Origin: an uncultured Chlorobiaceae bacterium
GTDB taxonomy: Bacteria; Bacteroidota; Chlorobiia; Chlorobiales; Chlorobiaceae
Reading direction: 5' to 3'
DNA: 5,134 nt
Assembly (NCBI GenBank): GCA_903904495.1
Contig: CAIVCU010000101.1
Coordinates: forward strand, 1 to 5,134
The translations under genes and the position numbers were made by a program. The notes beneath the pieces are model-generated. The model did not search any database. It had not been told where the DNA came from and worked only from the letters and a program-made list of their open reading frames with translations. Positions within the stretch are counted from its first letter, which is position 1; every line of letters begins with the position of its first letter. Shown one piece after another: positions 1 through 5,134 of the stretch.

Positions 1-204
1 TGCCATATTCTTCATCCCCGATCAGGGTATCCGGTCACATACTGGCGATCAGTAACGGTTGTAGCCCCGTTAGCCATTACTGCAGGTAGCTACTCTACAA
101 TAGCAATGCTTAAAGAGGCTGAGGGACTAACTTTTCTTGAAAATTCCGGCTTGGGATATCTTGCTGTGGATCAGCTTGGGGAGATATTTCACAAGAATAC
201 ATAA
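1..204 (+). CDS. apbE: FAD:protein FMN transferase, ApbE family (3' end only)
   Basis: The last 67 codons of a gene whose start lies before the window; reading frame 1 is open from base 1 to the TAA at 202-204. ApbE enzymes act in or facing the periplasm and use FAD and Mg2+ to attach FMN covalently to a Thr or Ser of target proteins such as Rnf and Nqr subunits. The fragment matches the family's C-terminal end: HILHPRSGYPV near residues 2-12 (family form close to HIxDPxTGxP), SVTVVAP at about 18-24, then an alanine-rich helix with AGSYSTIAML, then LGYLAVDQLGEIF before the end. The helix usually carries ADxxxT, where Asp and Thr help bind Mg2+; here the Asp is Gly while the Thr is kept. From memory, an ApbE subgroup with AG in that place exists, so this need not be a dead enzyme. 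dsbD follows after 43 bp, probably in the same operon. Confidence 0.78.
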   Translation, partial: CHILHPRSGYPVTYWRSVTVVAPLAITAGSYSTIAMLKEAEGLTFLENSGLGYLAVDQLGEIFHKNT

Positions 205-247
205 AAGGGGCTTCTGGGGTTCTTATTAACATTTATTGACTTAACAC

Positions 248-2086
248 ATGAATAATATCCTTCTCAGGCGTTCTGCGGCTTTTTTGGCTTTTCTGATTAT
301 TCTGCTGCTTCGTGTGAATGCTTGTTTTGCAACTGATTTTCTTGATCCTGAACAGGCTTTCAAAGTCAAGGCGGAACTGAACAATAACCACACAGTTGTT
401 TTGCATTGGGATATTGCCAAGGGGTATAAGTTGTATCGCGACAGAGTGAAGGTTGGTGTAGAAAGCGGCAAAGCCGAGCTGAAGCTTCCTGTTTTGCCGA
501 AAGGCATCAAGGTTACTGATCCTACAACCAGTGAAACGCTTGAGATATATCATGATCAATTGACTGTCGAAGTGCCGCTTGTCAAGACGGATGGTCTTTT
601 TACCCTGAACGTTGAGTATCAGGGGTGTGCTGAGGATGGTCTCTGTTATCCTCCTATAACCCGTCTTTTCAAGGTTTATCCGGACAAGCCGGGAGTACTC
701 TCGCTTGCTGGAGAAAAGCCATCCGCCAGCGTTAGTATAGCTGAGAAACCGAGTTCTACGCAAGCGAGTCCGGCTGATAATGATCTTTCCCTTGCTAAAG
801 CTACCCTTGCAGGAGGGAGTTTGTGGAAAATCTCTCTTGCTTTTCTTGTTTTCGGGTTGTTGTTATCGTTTACACCTTGTGTTCTGCCGATGATTCCTAT
901 TCTTTCCTCTATTATTGTGGGGGAGGGTGATGTGAACCGTCGCCGCAGCTTTTTAATGGCGGTTGCCTACTGTCTTGGAATGGCGTTAGTTTATACCAGC
1001 CTTGGTGTTGCAGCAGGATTGGCTGGAGAAGGGCTTGCCGGCGCGCTGCAAAAGCCATGGGTTCTCGCGGTGTTTGCTGTGCTTCTCGTGTTTCTTTCTC
1101 TCTCGATGTTTGATGTTTATCAGTTGCAAATGCCCGCGTCTATACAGAACAAACTTAACAACACTTCACGAAATTTAAAGGGCGGACGTTTTGCAGGAGT
1201 GTTTATCATGGGTGCGTTATCAGCGCTTATTGTTGGGCCATGTGTTGCGGCCCCACTTGCAGGCACACTAGTCTATATCAGTCAGACGCGTGATGTATTT
1301 CTCGGAGGTCTGGCACTTTTTTCGATGGCGATGGGAATGAGTGTTCCCCTGCTGCTTGTCGGGTTGTCTGCCGGTAGCCTGTTGCCGAAGGCAGGAGCAT
1401 GGATGATTGGTGTTAAATATGTTTTCGGGCTTTTGTTGATCGCAGTTGCCATCTGGATGGTTTCACCGGTTCTTCCCGTTCAGGTTGTCATGCTTTTCTG
1501 GGGTGCTTTCGCAATCCTGTGCGCTGTTTTTCTCAATATTTTCAAAACTTCTACTGAAAAGCTCTCGATAGCGCAACGTTTTGGAAAAGCTTTTGGTATC
1601 GTCTTGTTTATTTTCGGGCTACTTGAGCTTGTCGGGGCGGCTTCAGGTGGAACTAATGCTCTTGAACCGCTCGCGCAATTTCATTCAACTTCGACATCAG
1701 TTGCTGTTTCAGGTGAAGAGAAAAAAGTGAATTTTACCTGTATCCGATCGGCAGCTGAACTTGACCGTGCCCTCCAATCAGCAAATAAACCTGTTATGCT
1801 TGATTTCTTTGCAGAGTGGTGTGTAGCATGCAAAGAGATGGATCGGTTTACCTTTCATGACCCGAAGGTTATTGAGCAGCTCAATGGCCTGACGTTGCTT
1901 CAGGTGGATGTAACCGCCAATACCGAAGATGATCGTGCGTTAATGAAGCGGTTTGGGCTGTTCGGGCCTCCAGGAATCATTTTCTTTGATAAAACAGGAA
2001 AAGAAATTCCTGAAAGCAGAATTGTCGGTATTCTTGATGCCAATAATTTTTCTGATCATGTTGCCAAGTATTTAAAGGGGCATTAA
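248..2086 (+). CDS. dsbD: Thiol:disulfide interchange protein DsbD, full length
   Basis: 612 residues. DsbD takes electrons from cytoplasmic thioredoxin across the inner membrane to periplasmic partners, supporting disulfide isomerisation and cytochrome c maturation. All three redox modules are visible. A signal peptide covers about residues 1-28. The N-terminal alpha domain has the pair C127/C133 in QGCAEDGLCYPP. About eight membrane segments lie between residues 193 and 465, with the membrane cysteines in FTPCVLP (C211) and GPCVAAP (C332). A C-terminal thioredoxin domain has WCVAC (C525, C528) and a likely cis-proline region FGPPG (572-576). The order and length are those of a complete DsbD, not of the short CcdA form. 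An in-frame TAA at 242-244 makes ATG 248 the first possible ATG start; there is no clear Shine-Dalgarno sequence before it. It lies between the apbE end (43 bp) and a methyltransferase gene (28 bp). Confidence 0.95.
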   Translation: MNNILLRRSAAFLAFLIILLLRVNACFATDFLDPEQAFKVKAELNNNHTVVLHWDIAKGYKLYRDRVKVGVESGKAELKLPVLPKGIKVTDPTTSETLEIYHDQLTVEVPLVKTDGLFTLNVEYQGCAEDGLCYPPITRLFKVYPDKPGVLSLAGEKPSASVSIAEKPSSTQASPADNDLSLAKATLAGGSLWKISLAFLVFGLLLSFTPCVLPMIPILSSIIVGEGDVNRRRSFLMAVAYCLGMALVYTSLGVAAGLAGEGLAGALQKPWVLAVFAVLLVFLSLSMFDVYQLQMPASIQNKLNNTSRNLKGGRFAGVFIMGALSALIVGPCVAAPLAGTLVYISQTRDVFLGGLALFSMAMGMSVPLLLVGLSAGSLLPKAGAWMIGVKYVFGLLLIAVAIWMVSPVLPVQVVMLFWGAFAILCAVFLNIFKTSTEKLSIAQRFGKAFGIVLFIFGLLELVGAASGGTNALEPLAQFHSTSTSVAVSGEEKKVNFTCIRSAAELDRALQSANKPVMLDFFAEWCVACKEMDRFTFHDPKVIEQLNGLTLLQVDVTANTEDDRALMKRFGLFGPPGIIFFDKTGKEIPESRIVGILDANNFSDHVAKYLKGH

Positions 2087-2098
2087 ACGATGGTCTAA

Positions 2099-2114
2099 AC
2101 AGGTAACAGGTAAA
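2099..2114 (+). promoter_or_regulatory. Tandem 7-bp repeat forming the ribosome binding site of the methyltransferase gene
   Basis: The heptamer ACAGGTA occurs twice in a row (2099-2105 and 2106-2112), just before ATG 2115. Each copy holds an AGG that could pair weakly with 16S rRNA, leaving 11 and 4 bases before the start codon. No stronger AGGAGG-type site is present, so this is the best translation signal for the start. Confidence 0.4.
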
Positions 2115-2828
2115 ATGTCTTTTTATTCTGATTTTGCGCCTTACTACGAACTGGTATTTCCCTTCCGGGAGCAGGTCTATTGTTTTCTTCGAGAGCATGT
2201 CGGCAGGTCCGGGGCAGCAGTGCTTGATGCAGGATGCGGACCTGGTCATTATTGCGGTATGTTTTTGCGCGACGGCTTCCGGGTCACAGGGATTGATCTT
2301 GATCGGATGATGATTGAGACTGCATCAGCAGTTTATCAGCAAGGGGTATTCAAATACATGGATATTGCAGAGCTCAGTTCCCTTCAGAGTTCTTTTCAGC
2401 TTATTTATTCGATAGGTAATGTGTTGGCATATCTTCCATTGGAAAAGTTAGAAACTTTTCTTAGCGATGTTTATGCTACTCTTGATTCCGGTAGTTGCTG
2501 GATCCTACAGGTAGTAAACTGGGACTATCTGTTGACATTGCAGGATTATTCCTTTCCAGTGAAAACCATTGCGGCGGGATCGATGACCTTTCATCGTCGT
2601 TACTCACAGATCTCGCCCGAAGGGGCTGTTTTTGAAGTGCAACTGACTGCTGCCGGAAAAATATTGTTCAATGAGCAATCACAGCTCTACCCTCTTGCCT
2701 CGGACGTTCTTCTTCAGTTGCATCAGGCGGCAGGGTTCTTTCTGGAGGGCATTTATGCTGGCTTTGATAAATCAGCGTACAGGAAGAATATCGATTCCGG
2801 ACTTATCATGGTTTTTACAAGGCCATAA
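2115..2828 (+). CDS. Class I SAM-dependent methyltransferase, substrate unknown
   Basis: 237 residues. The Rossmann-fold signature is clear: motif I VLDAGCGPG at residues 36-44 binds S-adenosylmethionine, the acidic end of strand 2 is GIDLD at 59-63, a further acidic residue follows at D83 (MDI), and the strand 4 region is FQLIYSIGNVLAYL at 94-107. This resembles the general Methyltransf_25/Methyltransf_11 type. The C-terminal half (about 130-237) is mixed alpha/beta and carries no motif I can tie to a substrate. There is no signal peptide or membrane segment, so it should be cytoplasmic. ATG 2115 has a weak AGG site and starts shortly before the conserved fold, so the start is plausible. It lies 28 bp after dsbD and is probably co-transcribed with it, but a functional link to DsbD is not evident. 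The 3' end faces the rlpA-like gene across 10 bp. Confidence 0.88.
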   Translation: MSFYSDFAPYYELVFPFREQVYCFLREHVGRSGAAVLDAGCGPGHYCGMFLRDGFRVTGIDLDRMMIETASAVYQQGVFKYMDIAELSSLQSSFQLIYSIGNVLAYLPLEKLETFLSDVYATLDSGSCWILQVVNWDYLLTLQDYSFPVKTIAAGSMTFHRRYSQISPEGAVFEVQLTAAGKILFNEQSQLYPLASDVLLQLHQAAGFFLEGIYAGFDKSAYRKNIDSGLIMVFTRP

Positions 2829-2838
2829 AACAGCGGCT

Positions 2839-3354
2839 TTAGTCGAATGCCTCAATACGAACGTTTGCCGTCCCATTGCCCAAAAGTCCAATCTCTTTGG
2901 CTGCAGCAGGTGAAACGTCGATAATTCTTCCTTTCAGGTGAGGGCCACGGTCATTGATGCGCACTACAACATTTTTTCCGTTGTCAAGATTGATAACCTT
3001 GACACTGGTACCGAATGGAAGTGAGCGGTGTGCCGCGGTGAAGTGGCGGAGGTTGAATGATTCGCCGCTTGCTGTTTTTTTTCCACGGAAATTTCTTGCA
3101 TAGTAGGATGCTTTTCCCTCTGCAACGAGGTAGCTGTCGCCAGAGTCTATGGCTTCTCTGTTTGTTGACGATACGGAATTAGCAGTCCTTTTTTTGTGTG
3201 GCCTATGAATACTCGAAGAGCGTAGCTTATGGTGTCTTGTTTGTCTTGTTTTTTTCGCTGCATGGAGTGGACTGATGTTCGGGGCAGCACAAAAAGCTAT
3301 GGTAAAGATTACTGAGCACAAAGTGTTGAAAATAAATCTTTGTTTTTTCGTCAT
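2839..3354 (-). CDS. rlpA: RlpA-like double-psi beta-barrel protein, copy with basic linker
   Basis: 171 residues from ATG at 3354. RlpA proteins bind or cleave septal peptidoglycan; the Pseudomonas aeruginosa protein is a lytic transglycosylase for glycan lacking stem peptides. A Sec signal peptide covers about residues 1-32 (MTKKQR, hydrophobic core, end near SPLHA). A strongly basic linker spans 34-56, and the double-psi beta-barrel spans about 76-169. The key residues are present: E98 in SGESF, H109 in TAAH with the family's 11-residue Glu-His spacing, and D135 in NDRGP. There is no usable lipobox (C22 is preceded by Phe) and no SPOR domain, unlike E. coli RlpA, so it is probably soluble periplasmic or wall-bound. 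The frame is open 56 codons further, to an ATG at 3522, but that extension would bury the signal peptide, so 3354 is preferred. It lies 289 bp downstream of a paralogue. Confidence 0.88.
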   Translation of the reverse strand: MTKKQRFIFNTLCSVIFTIAFCAAPNISPLHAAKKTRQTRHHKLRSSSIHRPHKKRTANSVSSTNREAIDSGDSYLVAEGKASYYARNFRGKKTASGESFNLRHFTAAHRSLPFGTSVKVINLDNGKNVVVRINDRGPHLKGRIIDVSPAAAKEIGLLGNGTANVRIEAFD

Positions 3355-3643
3355 AAAGCAAAGGGTTATGAGCGTTTTGTCAAACGTTGCAACTTCACTA
3401 GTCCTGCCGGGAGCACTTCTTTTGAGTGGCGCATCCCCAGTGCTTTGCCTGATGGATATAACATGAATGGAGAAGCTCCGATTTACAATCAGCAAAAAGG
3501 TGATGCCTTGCTGTTTCCACAATCTTTAAAGCGTTCAACGGTCACTACCTGCCAATATAGGGAAGCCTCTATAAAATACATCACATCCGAACAGGATTAC
3601 GCTCACAGTGATTTTTTTTGCGCAACATGCAGAGTGAAGAAGA
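3355..3643. other. Gap between the two rlpA-like genes, no gene seen
   Basis: 289 bp between two genes of the same direction (minus). No credible coding region is seen. On the minus strand a perfect -35 box TTGACA (3383 down to 3378) lies 23 bp before the start codon at 3354, but no acceptable -10 follows at the right distance. The same bases form a small hairpin: 3371-3377 pairs with 3382-3388 around a 4-base loop. A second hairpin of seven pairs, one of them G-U, lies on the plus strand at 3556-3573. No Rho-independent terminator is evident, so the downstream copy may be read from the upstream promoter or from one I cannot place. Confidence 0.5.
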
Positions 3644-4159
3644 TCAGCCAGCTGATGATGCCGAGTGGCCTGATCCGAGCGCTTCGAGCTTAACCTTCAC
3701 GGTTCCGGACTGTATGATTCCGAGTTCTTTAGCCGCATGAATAGAAAGATCGATGATCCTTCCTTTGACAAAAGGTCCGCGATCATTGATGCGTACAACA
3801 ACATCTTTGCCATTGTTCATGTTCGTTACTCTTACCCATGTACCGAACGGCAGTGAAGGATGGGCGGCTGTCAGTTTATTCATATTGAAGGTTTCGCCGT
3901 TTGCCGTTCTTCGTCCGTGAAACTGATCGGAGTAATAGGACGCTTTGCCTTCACCAACAAGAGAAAGGTCGTTGTTATTTTCTGAAGGCGTTTCCGATGT
4001 GATCTTATTTTCTCGCTGGGCTGCTTCAGCGGAGTTATAGAATGGGTTAAAGTGGGCGGATATCTCTGAAAGATGCATGCCGTTTTGGCTTAATGAGAAG
4101 CCAATTGCGATCAGGATTCCAATAAACGATATAGAAAAAAAATGTTTGTCATACCTCAT
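3644..4159 (-). CDS. rlpA: RlpA-like double-psi beta-barrel protein, copy with neutral/acidic linker
   Basis: 171 residues from ATG at 4159, the same length as the neighbouring paralogue. The N-terminus has a hydrophobic stretch (about residues 7-24, FFSISFIGILIAIGFSL) that serves as a signal peptide or membrane anchor. It is followed by a Ser/Asn/Glu-rich linker (about 40-66) and the RlpA-type double-psi beta-barrel (67-160). Family key residues are kept: E89 in NGETF, H100 in TAAH (11 residues on) and D126 in NDRGP. The protein has no cysteine at all, so it cannot be a lipoprotein, and it has no SPOR domain. Over 94 ungapped residues it shares 60 identities with the downstream copy, which points to a tandem duplication. 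A peptidoglycan-remodelling role is inferred from the family. A good minus-strand promoter lies about 75-100 bp upstream. ATG 4159 has only a weak GTGAG site before it. Confidence 0.88.
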   Translation of the reverse strand: MRYDKHFFSISFIGILIAIGFSLSQNGMHLSEISAHFNPFYNSAEAAQRENKITSETPSENNNDLSLVGEGKASYYSDQFHGRRTANGETFNMNKLTAAHPSLPFGTWVRVTNMNNGKDVVVRINDRGPFVKGRIIDLSIHAAKELGIIQSGTVKVKLEALGSGHSASSAG

Positions 4160-4234
4160 AGGCTCACAGGTTTAAGGTACAGTTCATTGAAACAGTACAT
4201 ATGAAAAAAGCTGGCAGAATGAATAAAAATCAAT

Positions 4235-4263
4235 ATGCTATTCAGTCGAGCTTTAGGTGTCAA
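4235..4263 (-). promoter_or_regulatory. Sigma-70-type promoter for the upstream rlpA-like gene
   Basis: On the minus strand a perfect -35 box TTGACA (4263 down to 4258) is followed after exactly 17 bp by TAGCAT (4240 down to 4235), which matches four of six positions of TATAAT. Transcription would start near 4228, giving a leader of about 70 bases before ATG 4159. Position, spacing and box quality all fit. Confidence 0.55.
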
Positions 4264-4269
4264 TATAAT
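4241..4269 (+). promoter_or_regulatory. Possible plus-strand promoter overlapping the rlpA promoter
   Basis: A perfect -10 box TATAAT (4264-4269) is preceded at 17 bp by TTCAGT (4241-4246), which matches only three of six -35 positions. A transcript would start near 4276 and run towards the hairpin at 4381-4424 and on towards kup. In an AT-rich region a TATAAT by chance is common, so this is weak on its own. Confidence 0.25.
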
Positions 4270-4333
4270 AAAAATAATACAGAGCAAGCAATATTCTGTG
4301 AAAACCCGGTTTAGAAAGGGCTTATCATTAGTT

Positions 4334-4362
4334 TTCCTGTCGTATCGCCATAATTCCTGTCG
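4334..4362. repeat. 9-bp direct repeat, 20 bp apart
   Basis: TTCCTGTCG occurs exactly at 4334-4342 and again at 4354-4362. The starts are 20 bp apart, close to two helical turns, which would put both copies on the same face of the DNA. This is typical of paired activator or repressor half-sites, but no regulator is identified. Confidence 0.4.
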
Positions 4363-4380
4363 ATATTTATGAGTTTACCA

Positions 4381-4424
4381 CTGTTTTGTATTCCGGGCCT
4401 CTGGAGCGGATTAACAGTTTTTTT
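4381..4424 (+). terminator. Terminator-like hairpin followed by seven Ts
   Basis: CTGTT (4381-4385) pairs with AACAG (4413-4417). Inside it, 4390-4395 pairs with CGGAT (4407-4411) with one bulged T, around an 11-base loop. A run of seven Ts follows directly (4418-4424). The shape is that of a Rho-independent terminator on the plus strand, but the stem is interrupted by an internal loop and is only about ten pairs. No annotated plus-strand gene lies upstream of it within this region. Confidence 0.35.
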
Positions 4425-4428
4425 ATTC

Positions 4429-4445
4429 ATACTATTGAATAGTAT
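4429..4445. repeat. 17-bp palindrome, operator-like
   Basis: ATACTATTGAATAGTAT has two perfect 8-bp arms around one central base. The hexamer ATTCAT overlaps its left end (4425-4430) and recurs at its right end (4444-4449). With a single central base it cannot fold into a good RNA hairpin, so a site for a dimeric DNA-binding protein is the more natural reading. The bound protein is unknown. Confidence 0.4.
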
Positions 4446-4596
4446 TCATTTTGGTGCGATAGCTATTTCCGGCTCATGATAGATTCATGTTTTCACTACA
4501 TTATACTATCAATATGGACCTGATGTTGATCGATGTTGTTTGAAAAACAGGGTTTCGTGGTTGTTCATCTGAAGTGTGTCCTGCAGGCGGGGATAT

Positions 4597-4627
4597 TTGA
4601 TTTATTTTATTAACTATTGGCTATATT
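4597..4627 (+). promoter_or_regulatory. Weak candidate promoter for kup
   Basis: TTGATT (4597-4602) and TATATT (4622-4627) resemble -35 and -10 boxes, but the 19-bp spacer is longer than the usual 17. The pair sits inside an imperfect inverted repeat: GGGGATAT at 4589-4596 against ATATTACCCC at 4623-4632. A start near 4634 would give a kup leader of about 170 bases. Confidence 0.2.
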
Positions 4628-4806
4628 ACCCCGTGCTTTTATTTGTTCAGTAACACGATTTCCTTTAATAAAAAGGCGTTATCGCTGTTTCATGGTGTTT
4701 TCGTCTATCGATGGATATACCATATCCACTTTTTCAAGAAAGGTTGGATTGATTCCTAAGTAGCAATATTCGCTTTCTTTCCTTCCATTTAGTTTCGTAA
4801 TCGACC

Positions 4807-5134
4807 ATGTCAACACACTCTGAAGAGACTGATGCAACAATCCATTCAGGGGAATCCGGACTGAAACGGTTCGCAGGCCTCTCTCTTGCCGCTCTCGGTG
4901 TTGTATTCGGTGATATCGGAACCAGTCCTCTTTACGCTCTTCGTGAGTGTTTTCATGGTGATTATGGCATTCCAGTCTCTCACGCCAATGTGCTGGGGGT
5001 TCTTTCACTGCTTGTGTGGTCACTTATTGTGATTGTCAGCCTGAAATATCTCACCTTTATTATGAAAGCTGATAACGATGGAGAGGGGGGAATTCTGGCT
5101 CTTACAGCATTGATTATCACGCATAGCAAAAAAA
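4807..5134 (+). CDS. kup: Kup-family potassium uptake transporter (5' part, cut by window end)
   Basis: The first 109 codons of a gene that runs off the window; the family is usually about 620-640 residues with 12 membrane segments. Kup (TrkD) is an inner-membrane K+ uptake carrier, probably driven by proton symport. The first family signature GDIGTSPLYA lies at residues 35-44 in membrane segment 1 and includes D36, the acidic residue of that segment linked to K+ transport in E. coli Kup. Segment 2 covers about 62-84, and the second signature KADNDGEGGILAL lies at 87-99. Residues 1-20 form a short polar cytoplasmic tail. ATG 4807 is the first possible ATG after an in-frame TAA at 4798-4800; no Shine-Dalgarno sequence precedes it. 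It is divergent from the rlpA-like genes, 647 bp away. No link with them is evident beyond both acting at the envelope. Confidence 0.93.
   Translation, partial: MSTHSEETDATIHSGESGLKRFAGLSLAALGVVFGDIGTSPLYALRECFHGDYGIPVSHANVLGVLSLLVWSLIVIVSLKYLTFIMKADNDGEGGILALTALIITHSKK

Larger units (their letters stand above)
4160..4806. other. Long gene-free region between divergent rlpA-like and kup genes
   Basis: 647 bp, AT-rich, with no convincing protein gene in six frames. It holds candidate overlapping promoters (4235-4269), a 9-bp direct repeat (4334-4362), a terminator-like hairpin (4381-4424), a 17-bp palindrome (4429-4445), a GATGTTG direct repeat (4522-4528 and 4532-4538), an 8-bp CCTGCAGG palindrome near 4579-4587 and a weak promoter-like pair (4597-4627). 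I compared it from memory with the c-di-AMP (ydaO) riboswitch, often found before potassium transporter genes, and saw no match. A reading frame of 36 hydrophobic residues (4369-4479) is discussed as a finding but is not called as a gene. Confidence 0.6.

Noticed and set aside
233..763. Minus-strand reading frames of 176 and 89 codons inside dsbD
   Set aside because: Both lie opposite the conserved DsbD alpha domain and encode nothing recognisable.
2819..2840. Hairpin at the convergent gene ends (AAGGCC with GGCTTT) as a shared terminator
   Set aside because: It is only six pairs including one G-U, with no T-run after it on either strand.
2671..2913. 80-codon plus-strand frame across the methyltransferase end
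   Set aside because: It is an out-of-frame shadow of the methyltransferase that runs into the antisense of the rlpA-like gene.
3355..3522. N-terminal extension of the downstream rlpA-like gene to an ATG at 3522
   Set aside because: The 56 added residues have no signal character and would put the clear MTKKQR-type signal peptide inside the protein; the shorter form also equals the paralogue in length.
4201..4314. 37-codon plus-strand reading frame (MKKAGRMNKN...) before kup
   Set aside because: It overlaps the candidate promoters, has no ribosome binding site, and has Asn/Lys/Gln-rich composition as expected of AT-rich non-coding DNA.
4662..4676. Small CCTTT/AAAGG hairpin before kup
   Set aside because: Five mostly A-T pairs around an A/T loop; too weak to mean anything alone.
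4160..4806. c-di-AMP (ydaO-type) riboswitch before kup
   Set aside because: Expected from the gene context, but I could not find its conserved sequence blocks by eye; an Infernal search against Rfam would settle it.
4679..5023. 114-codon minus-strand reading frame overlapping kup
   Set aside because: It is antisense to the conserved Kup start, its product is rich in Arg, His and Glu with no recognisable motif, and the Kup frame explains the sequence fully.

Overview
The window looks like chromosomal DNA of a Gram-negative bacterium. A green sulfur bacterium (Chlorobiota, Chlorobium/Prosthecochloris group) is my best guess, from the feel of the Kup and RlpA-like sequences, the mid-40s percent GC judged by eye, and the gene mix of ApbE, full-length DsbD, small RlpA proteins and Kup. 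A deltaproteobacterial origin is not excluded. All recognisable genes are housekeeping or cell-envelope genes. I see no transposase, integrase, CRISPR array, tRNA, rRNA or defence gene.

Left part (1-2828, plus strand): the 3' end of an ApbE-type flavin transferase gene (1-204), a complete dsbD (248-2086) and a class I SAM-dependent methyltransferase (2115-2828). The gaps are 43 and 28 bp, so they probably form one operon. ApbE and DsbD both serve redox chemistry outside the cytoplasm: covalent flavinylation, and delivery of reducing equivalents for disulfide reduction and cytochrome c maturation. The methyltransferase has no evident link to them.

Middle part (2839-4159, minus strand, convergent with the left operon across 10 bp): two paralogous genes for small exported RlpA-like double-psi beta-barrel proteins of exactly 171 residues each. 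Their 94-residue C-terminal domains align without gaps at 60 of 94 identities (my count), while their N-terminal linkers are unrelated. The 289 bp between them holds no gene.

Right part (4160-5134): a 647-bp gene-free region, then the first 109 codons of a kup potassium transporter gene (from 4807, plus strand), cut by the window end. The gene-free region is the least explained part of the window. It has a good minus-strand promoter for the upstream rlpA gene, an overlapping possible plus-strand promoter on the same 17-bp spacer, a 9-bp direct repeat with a 20-bp period, a terminator-like hairpin with seven Ts, and a 17-bp near-perfect palindrome. Together these could be a small RNA, or an attenuated or regulated leader upstream of kup. 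That is inference from motifs only. I did not find a convincing new multi-gene system here.
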